The notes: generated by a model from the sequence alone, not told the origin. Shown: positions 7,567 through 17,308, counted from the first letter of the stretch. The stretch: DNA of 64,000 nt from Maritimibacter alkaliphilus (GCF_019801605.1 NZ_JAHVIT010000001.1:620001-684000); one strand, 5' to 3'. Numbers and translations: made by a program.

Positions 7567-8559
7567 ATGACCAAGCTGATCCTCAACCGCCGCCGCCTGC
7601 TCGGCACCGGGGCCGCGCTGGGCGCCTCGACGCTCTTCGCGCCGTCGATCCTGCGCGCGCAGGGCGCGCCGGTGAAAGTGGCGGGCATCCATGCCTCGCC
7701 GGTCGAGAATGCCTGGAACTCGGTCCTGCACGCGGCCATGGTGGCCGCCGACGCGGACGGGGCGATTGAATACACCTTCTCGGAGGGCGTCTCGGGCACC
7801 GATTACCCGCGCGCCATGCGGGAATATGCCGAGGCGGGCAACGTCCTGATCGTGGGCGAATCCTACGCGGTGGAGCGCGAGGCACGGACCGTGGCGGGCG
7901 ACTACCCCGACACCGCCTTCCTCATGGGCTCCTCCGGCGAGGCGGCAGGCGACAACTTCGGCGTCTTCGGCACGTGGAACTGGGAAGCGGCCTACCTCTG
8001 CGGGATGCTGGCCGGCGCCATGACCGAAACCGGCACCGTCGGCTCCGTCGGCGCGATCCCGATCCCGGAAGTGAACATGCTGATCAACGGCTTCGCGGAC
8101 GGCGTGAAGGCGGTGAACCCCGATTGCAAACATGTCGTCAGCTTCATCGGCACCTTCTTCGATCCGCCCAAGGCGCGCGAGGCCGGCCTTGCCCAGATCG
8201 ATGCCGGGGCTGACATCCTCTTCGGCGAGCGGATCGGCACGGCGGATGCGGCGCAGGAGCGTGGCATCAAGGCCATCGGCTCGCTCATCGACTACACGCC
8301 GCGCTACCCGGACACGGTCTTTGCCAATGCCATGTGGTCCTTCCGCCCGCTGCTCGACGCGGCGCTGGCCGATGCCACCGGCGGGATGCCGGTCGGCAAG
8401 AACTACACGCCCCTCAGCCTGATGAAGGACGGCGGCAACGACATCCTCTTCACCGAGGGCGTGGCTCCGGCCGAGGCCGTCGCCAAGATGGAAGAGGTCC
8501 GCGCCGCCATCAAGGCGGGCGCGTTCGAAGTGCCGCGCAACTTCGACGAACCCGCGTAA
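7567..8559 (+). CDS. BMP-family ABC transporter substrate-binding protein (nucleobase/nucleoside type)
   Basis: A 330-residue periplasmic binding protein of the BMP/PnrA/Med family. The chosen ATG (7567) has a GGGAG ribosome site just upstream and gives a twin-arginine-type signal peptide (NRRRLLGTGAALGA...RAQG). The upstream open frame lacks family similarity. BMP proteins deliver purine or pyrimidine nucleosides, or bases and related compounds, to a two-permease ABC importer, which follows in the same operon. The RutR-like operator upstream and the CodA homologue suggest a pyrimidine base or a derivative as ligand. Confidence 0.9.
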   Translation: MTKLILNRRRLLGTGAALGASTLFAPSILRAQGAPVKVAGIHASPVENAWNSVLHAAMVAADADGAIEYTFSEGVSGTDYPRAMREYAEAGNVLIVGESYAVEREARTVAGDYPDTAFLMGSSGEAAGDNFGVFGTWNWEAAYLCGMLAGAMTETGTVGSVGAIPIPEVNMLINGFADGVKAVNPDCKHVVSFIGTFFDPPKAREAGLAQIDAGADILFGERIGTADAAQERGIKAIGSLIDYTPRYPDTVFANAMWSFRPLLDAALADATGGMPVGKNYTPLSLMKDGGNDILFTEGVAPAEAVAKMEEVRAAIKAGAFEVPRNFDEPA

Positions 8560-8585
8560 GCGGCTGATCCCGAAGGCAGACTTGC

Positions 8586-8615
8586 AGCGCCCTGTCCGAC
8601 ACCGGGCAGGGCGCT
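8586..8615 (+). terminator. Intercistronic hairpin after the binding-protein gene
   Basis: AGCGCCCTG (8586-8594) pairs perfectly with CAGGGCGCT (8607-8615), with further CC/GG pairing inside the loop and no T-run. Such stem-loops after binding-protein genes usually protect the upstream mRNA or partly terminate, so that the binding protein is made in excess. Confidence 0.6.
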
Positions 8616-8711
8616 CGCGTCTCGCCCGCACGGCGGCGCGGCATTGACCGCGCGAAGCCGGCGCGGCATCACCGTCGGGACGGAACGCGCGACGCGCGAG
8701 GGGGACACCGG

Positions 8712-10136
8712 ATGACACAGACGCTCAGCGACCGGGCGGAGGCCCGCAGCGCCGGTTACGCCGATGCCACGGCCCTTGCGCAGGCCATCGCGGCGGGCGA
8801 GATCACGCAGGCCGACGCCATGCAGCGCGCCCGGGCGCGGGCGGAGGAGGTGGCCAACCTCGGCGCGGTCTGCTGGCTGGCGGAGGGCGATCCGGCGGAG
8901 GTAAACGCTCAGCCCGGGAGCGGGACCGGGTCAGCAATCGGCGCGGCCCCTTTCGCGGGCGTGCCGCTGCTGGTCAAGGACCTCGGCGGGCCCTTCGCGG
9001 GCATCCCGATGCGGGCGGGCTCCAAGGCCCTCGCCCGGATGAAGGGGGCCTCGGACAGCGATCTGGCACAAAGGTTCCGGGCGGCGGGCTTCCGGCCCTT
9101 CGGCGCGACCACGGTGCCGGAATTCGGGCTCTCGCTTTCGTCCGAACCGGCCATCGGGCCGCGGTGTCGCAACCCTCTGGACCCGTCGCGCACGGCGGGA
9201 GGCTCCTCTGGCGGGGCGGCTGCGGCGGTGGCGGCGGGGATCGTGCCGCTGGCGCACGCCACGGATGCGGCAGGCTCGATCCGGGTGCCGGCGGCCTGCT
9301 GCGGGCTGATCGGGCTGAAACCCTCGCGCGGGGCCATTCCCGGGGGGCCGGGCTTTGGCAACCACCTCGGCGGGATCGCCACGGAATTCGCGCTGACCCG
9401 CACGATCCGCGATGCGCAGGCGCTCTTTCCCTGCCTCACAGGGCAGTCCCGCGGCCCCGCGCCGGACCCGGCGCAGCTGCCCGAAGGCACGGCGCTGACC
9501 ATCGGGCTTGTCACGGGGGCCGAGGGCATCGCGCCAGAGCGCGCCGCCGCCGTGGAGGCCGCCGCCGGGACGCTTGCGCAAGCAGGCCACCGGATCGAGG
9601 AGGTGCCGGTCTCGGACCTCGCCCAGATCATGAAGATCAGCGCCCGGGCCTTCGACCGGATCGCCTCGGCCAACCTCGCGGGGCTGGTGCAGGCGGGGCT
9701 GGACCCCGCGCTTTTCGAGCCACTGACGCGCGCCTTCGTGGCGCGGGGGCAGGCGCTCTCTGCCGCCGATCTCTACCGTGCGCAGGAGGGGATCGCCACG
9801 GCGGCGCACCTGCTGTGGCGGCTCTTTGACCGGGTGGATGTGCTGCTGACACCGATGCTGGCCTCCGCGCCCGTGCCGCTTGGCAGCTTCCCCACCGATC
9901 ACGACGACCCGCAGGCGCAACTGGACCGGATGGCCGCCTTTGCGCCCTTCACGGCCATGGCCAATGTCACCGGCGCGCCCGCGCTGACCCTGCCGGTGGG
10001 GGCCGATGCCGAAGGGCTGCCGCTGCCGGTCCACCTGATCGCGCCCATGGGCGGTGACCTGCGCCTGCTGGCCCTTGGCCGCCTGCTGGAGGGCGGCTGG
10101 ACCCACCCGATCCCGCTTTTCGGAGGTGCCGCATGA
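8712..10136 (+). CDS. Amidase-signature family amidase
   Basis: A 474-residue amidase-signature enzyme. The Ser-cisSer-Lys machinery is visible: the lysine in PLLVKDLGG, the glycine/serine loop AGGSSGGAAAAV carrying the cis-serine, and the nucleophile serine in DAAGSIRVPA. These enzymes hydrolyse amide bonds of very diverse substrates (fatty amides, biuret, ureido acids, GatA). It sits between the binding protein and the ATPase gene and overlaps the latter by 4 bp, so it is co-translated with the importer and probably acts on the imported compound or its ring-opened product. The exact amide is not readable. Confidence 0.88.
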   Translation: MTQTLSDRAEARSAGYADATALAQAIAAGEITQADAMQRARARAEEVANLGAVCWLAEGDPAEVNAQPGSGTGSAIGAAPFAGVPLLVKDLGGPFAGIPMRAGSKALARMKGASDSDLAQRFRAAGFRPFGATTVPEFGLSLSSEPAIGPRCRNPLDPSRTAGGSSGGAAAAVAAGIVPLAHATDAAGSIRVPAACCGLIGLKPSRGAIPGGPGFGNHLGGIATEFALTRTIRDAQALFPCLTGQSRGPAPDPAQLPEGTALTIGLVTGAEGIAPERAAAVEAAAGTLAQAGHRIEEVPVSDLAQIMKISARAFDRIASANLAGLVQAGLDPALFEPLTRAFVARGQALSAADLYRAQEGIATAAHLLWRLFDRVDVLLTPMLASAPVPLGSFPTDHDDPQAQLDRMAAFAPFTAMANVTGAPALTLPVGADAEGLPLPVHLIAPMGGDLRLLALGRLLEGGWTHPIPLFGGAA

Positions 10137-11698
10137 GCCCGCCCGCTTCGCCAACCGCACCCCGCGTGCTGGACCTCGACGGGATCACCAAGCGCTTCGG
10201 CCCGGTGACGGCGAACGAAGACGTTTCGCTCCACCTCGATCGGGGCGAGATCGTCTCGCTTCTGGGGGAGAACGGCGCGGGCAAGACCACGCTCATGTCG
10301 ATCCTCTTTGGCCAGTACACCGCCGACGCGGGCACCGTGCGGGTGGAGGGGCAGGAGTTGCCCCCCGGCAAACCACGGGCCGCGATCCGCGCGGGCGTCG
10401 GCATGGTGCACCAGCATTTCGCGCTCGCCCCCAACCTGACGGTTCTGGAAAACGTCATGACGGGGACCGAACCCCTGTGGAAGCTCCGCTCGGACCGGGC
10501 GGGGGGCCGGGCGCGGCTCATGGCGCTGTCGGAGAAGTTCGGCCTGAAGGTGGACCCGGACGCCCGCGTCTCGGATCTCTCGGTGGGCGAATGCCAGCGG
10601 GTCGAGGTCCTCAAGGCGCTCTACAACGATGCCCGTATCCTGATCCTTGATGAGCCCACCGCCGTGCTGACCGCGCAGGAGGCGGAGGGGCTCTTCTCCA
10701 CCCTGCGGGAGATGGCGCAGAAGGGGCTGTCGCTCATCTTCATCTCCCACAAGCTGCACGAGGTCATGTCGGCCTCGGACCGGGTCGTGGTGCTGCGCCG
10801 GGGCCGGGTGGTGGCGGAGCGGAGGACCTCGCAGACCTCGAAAGAGGAACTGGCCTCGCTGATGGTCGGGCGCGAGGTGAAACGCCCCGCGCGGCCGCCC
10901 TCGACCCCCGGCCGGGTGCTGCTTGAGGCGGCGGACGTCCATGTGGGCGGCCGGGGCGGGGCCTCGCTCAAGGGTGTCAGCTTCCGCCTGCACGCGGGCG
11001 AGACGCTGGGGATCATCGGCGTCTCGGGCAACGGGCAGACGACGCTGGCGGGGCTGGTCTCGGGCCTGCATGCGCCCGACAGCGGCAGCCTGCTGATCGA
11101 CGGGCAGACGCCCGCGCGTCATGACGTGCCCCATGCGATTGCCGCGGGCATCGGGCGCATCCCCGAGGACCGCAATGCGGAGGGCTCCATCGGGGACATG
11201 ACCACATGGGAGAACGCGGTGCTGGAGCGCATCTGGTCGCCCGAGTTCTCGCGCCGGGGCATGGTGAAACGCGCTGCCGCCCGTGCCGCGACCGAGGCGA
11301 TCATCCGCGACTACGACGTGCGCGGCGCCACGGTGGAGGGCCGTATCCGGCTGCTTTCGGGCGGGAACATGCAAAAGCTGATCCTCGGCCGGGTGCTGAA
11401 CGCCGGGCCCGATATCCTCGTCGCGGCCCAGCCGAGCCGGGGGCTGGACGAGGGCGCCATCGCAGGTGTTCACGAGCGTCTGCTGGAGGCGCGCGGGCGC
11501 GGGGCCGGGGTGCTGCTGATCTCGGAGGACCTCGAAGAGGTGATCGGCCTGTCGGACCGTATCCGCGCCATCGTGAACGGGCGGCTGTCGCCCGCGATCC
11601 CGGTGGAGAAGGCCGATGCCCAGACCCTCGGGCTGATGATGGCCGGCGACTGGAGCGCGGCGGCCGCACTGGAAGCGGAGGCATCCCATGCGCTTTGA
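10133..11698 (+). CDS. Sugar/nucleobase-type ABC importer ATPase with two nucleotide-binding domains
   Basis: A 521-residue double ATPase. The first domain has GENGAGKTT, the HQHFALAPNLTVLEN segment typical of the nucleoside importers (NupO/YufO-like), a slightly variant signature LSVGECQR, and Walker B ILILDEPTAVL. The second domain has degenerate motifs (VSGNGQTTL, LLSGGNMQK, VAAQPSRGLDEG), as expected in this family, where one site is less active. It overlaps the amidase (4 bp) and the permease gene (11 bp). It energises uptake of the ligand bound by the BMP protein. Confidence 0.93.
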   Translation: MSPPASPTAPRVLDLDGITKRFGPVTANEDVSLHLDRGEIVSLLGENGAGKTTLMSILFGQYTADAGTVRVEGQELPPGKPRAAIRAGVGMVHQHFALAPNLTVLENVMTGTEPLWKLRSDRAGGRARLMALSEKFGLKVDPDARVSDLSVGECQRVEVLKALYNDARILILDEPTAVLTAQEAEGLFSTLREMAQKGLSLIFISHKLHEVMSASDRVVVLRRGRVVAERRTSQTSKEELASLMVGREVKRPARPPSTPGRVLLEAADVHVGGRGGASLKGVSFRLHAGETLGIIGVSGNGQTTLAGLVSGLHAPDSGSLLIDGQTPARHDVPHAIAAGIGRIPEDRNAEGSIGDMTTWENAVLERIWSPEFSRRGMVKRAAARAATEAIIRDYDVRGATVEGRIRLLSGGNMQKLILGRVLNAGPDILVAAQPSRGLDEGAIAGVHERLLEARGRGAGVLLISEDLEEVIGLSDRIRAIVNGRLSPAIPVEKADAQTLGLMMAGDWSAAAALEAEASHAL

Positions 11699-12740
11699 AC
11701 GCCGCGACCATCCCTCGCGCGCCCTGACCCTGCTGGCGCCGGTGGGCGCGATCCTCGTCGCGCTGCTGGTGGCGGGCGGGTTGATCGCCTTGGCCGGGGC
11801 CAATCCACTGCGGGCATACGGGCTGATCCTCAAGGGGGCCTTCGGGTCCCGCCTTGGCATCTCGGAAACGCTGACCCGCGCCACGCCGCTGATCCTGACC
11901 GGGCTGGCCGCCGCCGTGGCCTTCCGCGCGCGGCTCTGGAACATCGGGGGCGAGGGGCAGCTTTATATGGGCGCGCTTGCGGTGGCGGGCTTCGGCATGA
12001 TCCCGGCGCTTGGCGCGATGCCCGCGCCGCTGGCGATCCTGCTCTGCCTTGCCGTCGGGGCCGTGGCGGGGATGGTGCTGCTGCTGGTGCCGCTGGGGCT
12101 GCGGCTGAAATTCGGTGTGGACGAGGTGGTGACGACGCTGCTTCTGAACTTCGTCGCCGTGCTCTTCGTCTCGCTGATGATCGAGGGGGCGATGAAGGAC
12201 CCGCTCGCCTTCGGCTGGCCGCAATCGGTGCCCGTGCCCGACAGCGCGGTGCTGCCGCAGCTGATGGCACGGACGCGGCTGCACCTTGGCCTGCTCATTG
12301 CCGTGGCGGCGGCGGTCTTCACGTGGTGGCTGCAATCGCGCACGGTCTTCGGGATGCGGGCACGGGCAGCCGGGCTGAACCCGCGCGCCGCAGCCTTTGC
12401 GGGCGTGCCGCTGGGGCGGACGCTGATCGCGGTGGCCTGCCTCTCCGGCGGGATGGCGGGGCTGGCGGGCGCGATCGAGGTCATGGGGGTGAAGGGCTAT
12501 GTCACCACCGACCTCTCGCCCAGCTATGGCTATTCCGGCATCATCATCGCGATGCTGGCCAACCTGAATCCCATCGGGGTGATCGGGGCCGCGCTCTTCT
12601 CGGCCGTGATGTTCGTGGGCGCGGACAGCATGTCGCGTGCCCTCTCGATCCCGTCCTACATCGCCGATGTCACCGTCGCCCTGTCGCTGCTGACCATGCT
12701 GGTGGCGATCTTCCTCACCCAGTACCGGATCCGCAGATGA
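11688..12740 (+). CDS. ABC transporter permease, BMP-type importer subunit 1
   Basis: A 350-residue integral membrane protein with about ten hydrophobic segments. It carries the family motif AFRARLWNIGGEGQLYMGAL in the first half and GVDEVVTTLLLNF in the middle, as in NupP/YufP permeases. It overlaps the ATPase gene at its start and the second permease at its stop (ATGA), so the two permeases are translationally coupled and likely form a heterodimeric channel. Confidence 0.93.
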   Translation: MRFERRDHPSRALTLLAPVGAILVALLVAGGLIALAGANPLRAYGLILKGAFGSRLGISETLTRATPLILTGLAAAVAFRARLWNIGGEGQLYMGALAVAGFGMIPALGAMPAPLAILLCLAVGAVAGMVLLLVPLGLRLKFGVDEVVTTLLLNFVAVLFVSLMIEGAMKDPLAFGWPQSVPVPDSAVLPQLMARTRLHLGLLIAVAAAVFTWWLQSRTVFGMRARAAGLNPRAAAFAGVPLGRTLIAVACLSGGMAGLAGAIEVMGVKGYVTTDLSPSYGYSGIIIAMLANLNPIGVIGAALFSAVMFVGADSMSRALSIPSYIADVTVALSLLTMLVAIFLTQYRIRR

Positions 12741-13678
12741 GCGTTCTTTTCGATATCCTCTCCTCGGTCGGCATGTGGGAGGCGGTGTTGCGTATCGCCA
12801 CGCCGCTGATCTTCGGCACCCTCGGCGTGCTGCTCTGCGAACGGGTGGGCGTGCTGAACCTCGGGATCGAGGGGATCATGACCTTCGGCGCCATGGTCGG
12901 CTGGCTGAGCGTCTACAACGGCGCGGACCTCTGGACGGGCATGCTGGTGGCCGCCGCTGCCGGGGCGATGTTCGGCTTGCTGCATGCGCTGATGACCGTG
13001 CCGCTGGGGTTGAGCCAGCATGTCACCGGGCTTGGCATCACGCTCTTTGCCTCGTCGTTTTCCTACTACCTCTTCCGCCTCGCGGTGCCGACTTCCTCCT
13101 CCCCGCCCACGGTGGAGCCGTTCCGCCCGCTGGCGGTGCCCGTGCTGTCGGACATCCCCTTCCTCGGGCCGGTGCTCTTCACCCAGACGCCGCCGACCTA
13201 CCTTGCGCTAGTGCTGGTGGCGCTGCTGGCCTGGGGGCTCTATCGCACGCCGTTGGGGCTGGCGCTGCGCATGACGGGCGAGAACCCGCACGCTGTCGAC
13301 GCGCAGGGCATCGACCCGGTGCGCCTGCGGGTCTTCACGATCATGGCGGGCTCGGCGCTGATGGCCATGGGCGGGGCCTTCCTGACGCTGGCGGCCTTCA
13401 ACAGCTTCTTTCCCACGATGGTGCAGGGGCGGGGCTGGATCTGCGTGGCGCTGGTGGTCTTTGCCAGCTGGAAGCCGGGTCGGGCCCTGCTGGGCGCGCT
13501 GCTCTTCGCCTTCTTCGATGCCTTCCAGCTGCGGCTTCAGACCGTGGTGGATGGCGTGCCCTACCAGCTGTTCCTGATGCTGCCCTACCTGCTGTCGATC
13601 CTTGCGCTGATCCTCATGGCGCGGCGGGCGCGGGTGCCGCAGGCGCTGATGCAGCCCTACCGGCGCGGTGAACGGTAA
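12737..13678 (+). CDS. ABC transporter permease, BMP-type importer subunit 2
   Basis: A 313-residue membrane protein of the NupQ/YufQ type. The signature GVLNLGIEGIMTFGA lies at residues ~40-55 and RMTGENPHAVDAQGID in the cytoplasmic coupling loop. The ATG at 12737 overlaps the stop of the first permease (ATGA). It is the last gene of the importer operon; a strong hairpin begins at its stop codon. Confidence 0.93.
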   Translation: MSVLFDILSSVGMWEAVLRIATPLIFGTLGVLLCERVGVLNLGIEGIMTFGAMVGWLSVYNGADLWTGMLVAAAAGAMFGLLHALMTVPLGLSQHVTGLGITLFASSFSYYLFRLAVPTSSSPPTVEPFRPLAVPVLSDIPFLGPVLFTQTPPTYLALVLVALLAWGLYRTPLGLALRMTGENPHAVDAQGIDPVRLRVFTIMAGSALMAMGGAFLTLAAFNSFFPTMVQGRGWICVALVVFASWKPGRALLGALLFAFFDAFQLRLQTVVDGVPYQLFLMLPYLLSILALILMARRARVPQALMQPYRRGER

Positions 13679-13702
13679 AGGGACGGCCAAGGCCGTCCCT
13701 TT
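13677..13702. terminator. Terminator between the BMP importer and leuD-like operons
   Basis: AAAGGGACGGCC / GGCCGTCCCTTT is a perfect 12-bp inverted repeat overlapping the stop of the last permease gene. The symmetric A/T ends allow it to act on both converging transcripts (importer on plus, leuCD-like operon on minus). Confidence 0.75.
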
Positions 13703-13731
13703 CATCCCCGTGAGTGGTGCTTGGGGTCGGA

Positions 13732-14349
13732 TCAGCCCGCCTTGCGGGGCCTGATCCAGGGTCGGGCGCCGAAATAGGACGCCTCGAAAGCCTCGATCTG
13801 GTCGGCGTCCTGCAACGTGGCCGAGAGATCGTCGAGCCCATTTTCCAGCCGGTGTTTCAGCCGCGGGTCGATCTCGAAATCGAAGGCCTCGTTGCCGATG
13901 GTGACGCGCTGCGCGGGCAGGTCCACCTGCGCAGGCGTGCCGGGGGCCTCGGCCAGTTTCGCCAGCAGCGCCTGCACCGTGGCGGGCGGCAGGGCGATGG
14001 TCAGCAGGCCGTTCTTGCCCGAGTTCGAGCGGAAGATGTCCGCAAAGCTCGGCGCGATGACGGCGCTGACGCCGTAATCCAGCAGCGCATAGACCGCCGC
14101 CTCGCGGGAGGAGCCGCAGCCGAAGTTGTCATCCGCCACCAGCACCGTCGGCCCCTCGGGCAGGGCGTTGAGGGGGAAACCGGCCCGGGCCGCGCCGTCC
14201 TGATCGAAGCGCATGTCGTGGAAACACTGGTCGCCGTAGCCATCCGCGCGCGAACGGCTCATGAAGCGGGCCGGGATGATCTGATCGGTGTCCACGTTGG
14301 CAAAGGGCAGCGCGGCGGCGGGGCCTGCGAGGGTCTTGATCGGTTTCAC
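13732..14349 (-). CDS. Aconitase-family hydratase small subunit (LeuD-like)
   Basis: A 205-residue swivel-domain subunit, the length of LeuD. It carries ANVDTDQIIPARFM near the N-terminus and the DDNFGCGSSRE substrate-binding loop. The GTG start (14349) overlaps the stop of the large-subunit gene by 4 bp. Pipelines would call it 3-isopropylmalate dehydratase, but it is the last gene of a TTT-transporter operon with no leuA or leuB nearby, and lies across from an isocitrate-lyase-family lyase. A catabolic hydratase (citraconate, maleate or dimethylmaleate type, as for HbzIJ and DmdAB) is therefore at least as likely. The substrate choice is inference. Confidence 0.85.
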   Translation of the reverse strand: MKPIKTLAGPAAALPFANVDTDQIIPARFMSRSRADGYGDQCFHDMRFDQDGAARAGFPLNALPEGPTVLVADDNFGCGSSREAAVYALLDYGVSAVIAPSFADIFRSNSGKNGLLTIALPPATVQALLAKLAEAPGTPAQVDLPAQRVTIGNEAFDFEIDPRLKHRLENGLDDLSATLQDADQIEAFEASYFGARPWIRPRKAG

Positions 14350-15755
14350 GCCTTGGTCTCCTCTGCCAGCAGCGCGCGGGCATCGCTGATCCGCCCGGTG
14401 ACGGCGGCGGCGGCCACCATCTGCGGGCTCATCAGGTGGGTGCGGGCGCCGGGGCCCTGACGGCCGCGGAAGTTGCGGTTCGAGGTCGAGGCGCAGCGTT
14501 CGCCCGAGGCCACCAGATCGCCGTTCATGCCGACGCAGAGCGAACAGCCGCTGGCGCCCCATTCGGCCCCGGCCGCGCGGAAGATATCCGCGATGCCAAG
14601 CTCTTCGGCCTGCCGCGCCACGTCGTCGGAGCCGGGCGAGACCAGCAGCGGCACGGCAAGGCTGCGCCCCGCCAGCACCGCGGCGGCGGCCTTGAGGTCT
14701 GAGAGCCGCCCGTTGGTGCAGCTGCCGATGAAGGCGCGGTCCACGGTGATGCCGGTGATCGGCGCGCCGGCCTCCAGCCCCATGTAGCCCAGCGAGTCGC
14801 CGTTGGCGTCTGCCGGGATCGCGCCGTCGACGGGGGCGACCTGCTCGGGGCTGGTGCCCCAAGTGACCATGGGGGCGACCTCGGCGGCGTCCAGGTCGAC
14901 CTCGCGGTCATAGACCGCACCCGGGTCGGCGGTCAGCTCTCGCCACTCGGCCACGGCGGCGTCCCATTCGGCGCCCGCGGGGGCCATCGGGCGGCCCTTG
15001 AGCCAGTCGAAGGTCGTCTCGTCCGGGGGCACGAAGCCCGAGCGTGCGCCCATCTCGATGGTCATGTTGCACAGCGTCATGCGCTCTTCCATCGAGAGCG
15101 CGGCAATGGCCTCGCCGTCGTATTCCACCGCGTGGCCCGTCGCGCCGCCGGTGCCGATCTTCCAGATGATCGCAAGCGCGAGGTCCTTGGACGTGGTGCC
15201 CGCGGGCAGGCGGCCGGTGACGCGGATGCGCATGACGGGCACGGGCTTCTGCCAGAGCGTCTGGGTCGCCATCACATGGGCCACCTCGGAGGCGCCGATG
15301 CCAAAGGCGAAGGCCCCGAAGGCGCCATGGGTCGCGGTGTGGCTGTCGCCGCAGACCACGGTGACGCCGGGCAGGGTGAGGCCCTGTTCCGGCATCGCCA
15401 CGTGGACGATCCCGCGCCGGGGATCGCCGATGCCGAAGCTGTCGATCCCGAAGTCGCTGGCGTTGCGTTTCAGTCGGTCGATCATCGTGGCCGTCGTCTC
15501 GGTCGCGCGCAGCGGGCTGGAGGGCGCGTAGTGATCCGCCACGCCGAAGGTCAGTTCCGGGTGGCGCAGCTCGCGGCCGGTCTCGCGCAGGCGGGCGAAG
15601 GCGTGGTGCGAGCCCTCGTGCAGGTAATGCCGGTCGATGTAGAGCAGGTCGGAGCCGTCTTGCGTCAGCACGCGGTGCCGGTCCCAAATCTTGGCGATGG
15701 CGGTGCGGGGGCCAATTTGGGTGTCGGTTTGGGGGCCAGTTTGGGAGGCGGTCAT
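14346..15755 (-). CDS. Aconitase-family hydratase large subunit (LeuC-like)
   Basis: A 469-residue catalytic subunit with intact iron-sulfur ligands: Cys in FIGSCTNGR and the pair in GCSLCVGMNGD. GDSHTATHGAFGAFAFGIG and the C-terminal STSNRNFRGRQG are also clear. It catalyses dehydration/hydration of a 2- or 3-hydroxy diacid. The N-terminus is an unusual Gln/Thr/Pro-rich near-repeat (GPQTDTQIGPRT), encoded by a short duplicated DNA segment, and is probably disordered. The start overlaps the tctA stop by 4 bp, so hydratase and transporter are made together; this argues for a catabolic role on the imported acid rather than leucine synthesis. Confidence 0.88.
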   Translation of the reverse strand: MTASQTGPQTDTQIGPRTAIAKIWDRHRVLTQDGSDLLYIDRHYLHEGSHHAFARLRETGRELRHPELTFGVADHYAPSSPLRATETTATMIDRLKRNASDFGIDSFGIGDPRRGIVHVAMPEQGLTLPGVTVVCGDSHTATHGAFGAFAFGIGASEVAHVMATQTLWQKPVPVMRIRVTGRLPAGTTSKDLALAIIWKIGTGGATGHAVEYDGEAIAALSMEERMTLCNMTIEMGARSGFVPPDETTFDWLKGRPMAPAGAEWDAAVAEWRELTADPGAVYDREVDLDAAEVAPMVTWGTSPEQVAPVDGAIPADANGDSLGYMGLEAGAPITGITVDRAFIGSCTNGRLSDLKAAAAVLAGRSLAVPLLVSPGSDDVARQAEELGIADIFRAAGAEWGASGCSLCVGMNGDLVASGERCASTSNRNFRGRQGPGARTHLMSPQMVAAAAVTGRISDARALLAEETKA

Positions 15756-17272
15756 GCGTTCTCTCCTTCCACGAGGGCGGCGCTGCGGCGGCCCATCTGC
15801 TTGCCGACGAAGATCGCGGCCAGCATCAGGACCAGAAGTACCAGCATCACCATTGTGATCGGACGGCCGAGCACGAAGGCGGGGTCACCGCCGGAAATCT
15901 GCCACGAGCGGGTGAGCTCGCCCTCGGCCATGGGGCCGATCAGCAGGCCGACGACGGTGGCCGTCACCGGGTAGCCGTAGCGCCGCATGATCCAGCCGAG
16001 CGCGCCTGCGCCCGCCACCGTCAGCGGCCCGACGAGGGAGCCGGTGATCGCGTAGGTGCCCATCATCGAGATCGAGAGCACGTAGGGGATCAGGTAGCTC
16101 AGGCGGATCTTCACGATCGAGGAGGCGAGGAAGACGAAGACCAGCCCGACCCCCAGCAGCAGGATCGCCTGCGCGATGTTCCCGAGGATCAGCGCATAGA
16201 CGATATCCGTGTTCTCGGAGATGAAGCGCGGGCCGCCGGTCACGTTGTGCATGGCGAAGGCGCCCAGCAGGATCGCGGTGCCCGCGCCGCCGGGCAGTCC
16301 GAGCGCCAGCAGCGTGACCATGCCACCGCCTTCGGAGGAGGAATTGGCGGCCTCGGAGGCGACGACGCCCTCGCGGTTGCCCTTGCCGAAGCTCTCGGGC
16401 TCCTTGGACAGCCGCTTGGCGGCGGCATAGGAAGCGAGGTTGGCGACCGAGGCGCCGACGCCGGGAATGATCCCGATCAGCGTCCCGATGGCCGAGCCGC
16501 GCATCACCCGGGGCCAGGCGCGCAGCGTGTCGCCCGCACCCTTGAGGATCGGCTTAAGCTTCATCTTGCGCATCTCGCGGTCGGCGATCAGGTAGTCGCG
16601 CCCCGCCATGTTGATCAGCTCGGAGGCGGCGAAGAGTCCGATCAGCGCCGGGATCGCGGGGATGCCGTCAAGCAGGTACATCGAGCCGAAGGTGCCGCGC
16701 ATCAGCCCGGTGTCGGAATAGCCGATGGTGCTGATCAGGATGCCGAGGATGCCTGCGGCGAGGCCCTTGGCGATGGAGCTGTCGTTCAGCACGGCGATCA
16801 GCAGCAGGCCCCAGATCGCGACGATCAGCATCTCGGTCGGGCCCAGCATCAGCACCCATGTGGCCACAGGCGAGACGATGAACATCAGCAGGATGTAGCC
16901 GAAGAGCGTCCCCACGGCCGAGGCCACGAGACCCGCGCCGAGCGCTTCGCCGTGCTGGCCGTTCTTCGACATCGGGTAGCCGTCGAAGGCGGTCGCCACG
17001 GCGGAGGAGGTGCCGGGGATGTTCATCAGGATCGCGGGCACCGCGCCGCCGAAGCCGCCGCCGGTGAAGATCGCGGTCAGGAAGAGGATCGCGGGCAGGA
17101 AGTCCATGTAGAGCGTGGCGGGCAGGAAGACCGCCATGGCGATGGAGATGGAAAGCCCCGGGATCGCCCCGAAGATCAGCCCGATGAACAGGCCGGGGAT
17201 CACCACCAGCCAGGCCAGCGGATCGCTGCCCAGCAGGGAAAGGGCGGCGGAGAAGGCGGAAAGGTCGATCAT
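15752..17272 (-). CDS. tctA: Tripartite tricarboxylate transporter, large permease (TctA)
   Basis: A 506-residue membrane protein of the TctA family with about twelve hydrophobic segments. Near the N-terminus is the hallmark GLIFGAIPGLS, repeated as GTLIGIIPGVGASVANLASY in the second half (the inverted-repeat signature of the family). TctA forms the sodium- or proton-coupled channel that takes acids from the TctC binding protein. It is preceded by tctB (36 bp gap) and followed with a 4-bp overlap by the leuC-like gene. Confidence 0.95.
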   Translation of the reverse strand: MIDLSAFSAALSLLGSDPLAWLVVIPGLFIGLIFGAIPGLSISIAMAVFLPATLYMDFLPAILFLTAIFTGGGFGGAVPAILMNIPGTSSAVATAFDGYPMSKNGQHGEALGAGLVASAVGTLFGYILLMFIVSPVATWVLMLGPTEMLIVAIWGLLLIAVLNDSSIAKGLAAGILGILISTIGYSDTGLMRGTFGSMYLLDGIPAIPALIGLFAASELINMAGRDYLIADREMRKMKLKPILKGAGDTLRAWPRVMRGSAIGTLIGIIPGVGASVANLASYAAAKRLSKEPESFGKGNREGVVASEAANSSSEGGGMVTLLALGLPGGAGTAILLGAFAMHNVTGGPRFISENTDIVYALILGNIAQAILLLGVGLVFVFLASSIVKIRLSYLIPYVLSISMMGTYAITGSLVGPLTVAGAGALGWIMRRYGYPVTATVVGLLIGPMAEGELTRSWQISGGDPAFVLGRPITMVMLVLLVLMLAAIFVGKQMGRRSAALVEGENA

Positions 17273-17308
17273 CTGGGTCGTGTCCCGATAGTGGTCATCC
17301 GGCGCGGC

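Noticed and set aside
13732..15755. LeuCD as ordinary leucine biosynthesis genes
   Set aside because: Not excluded, but the operon with tctCBA and the divergent lyase, and the absence of leuA/leuB nearby, make a catabolic hydratase more likely.
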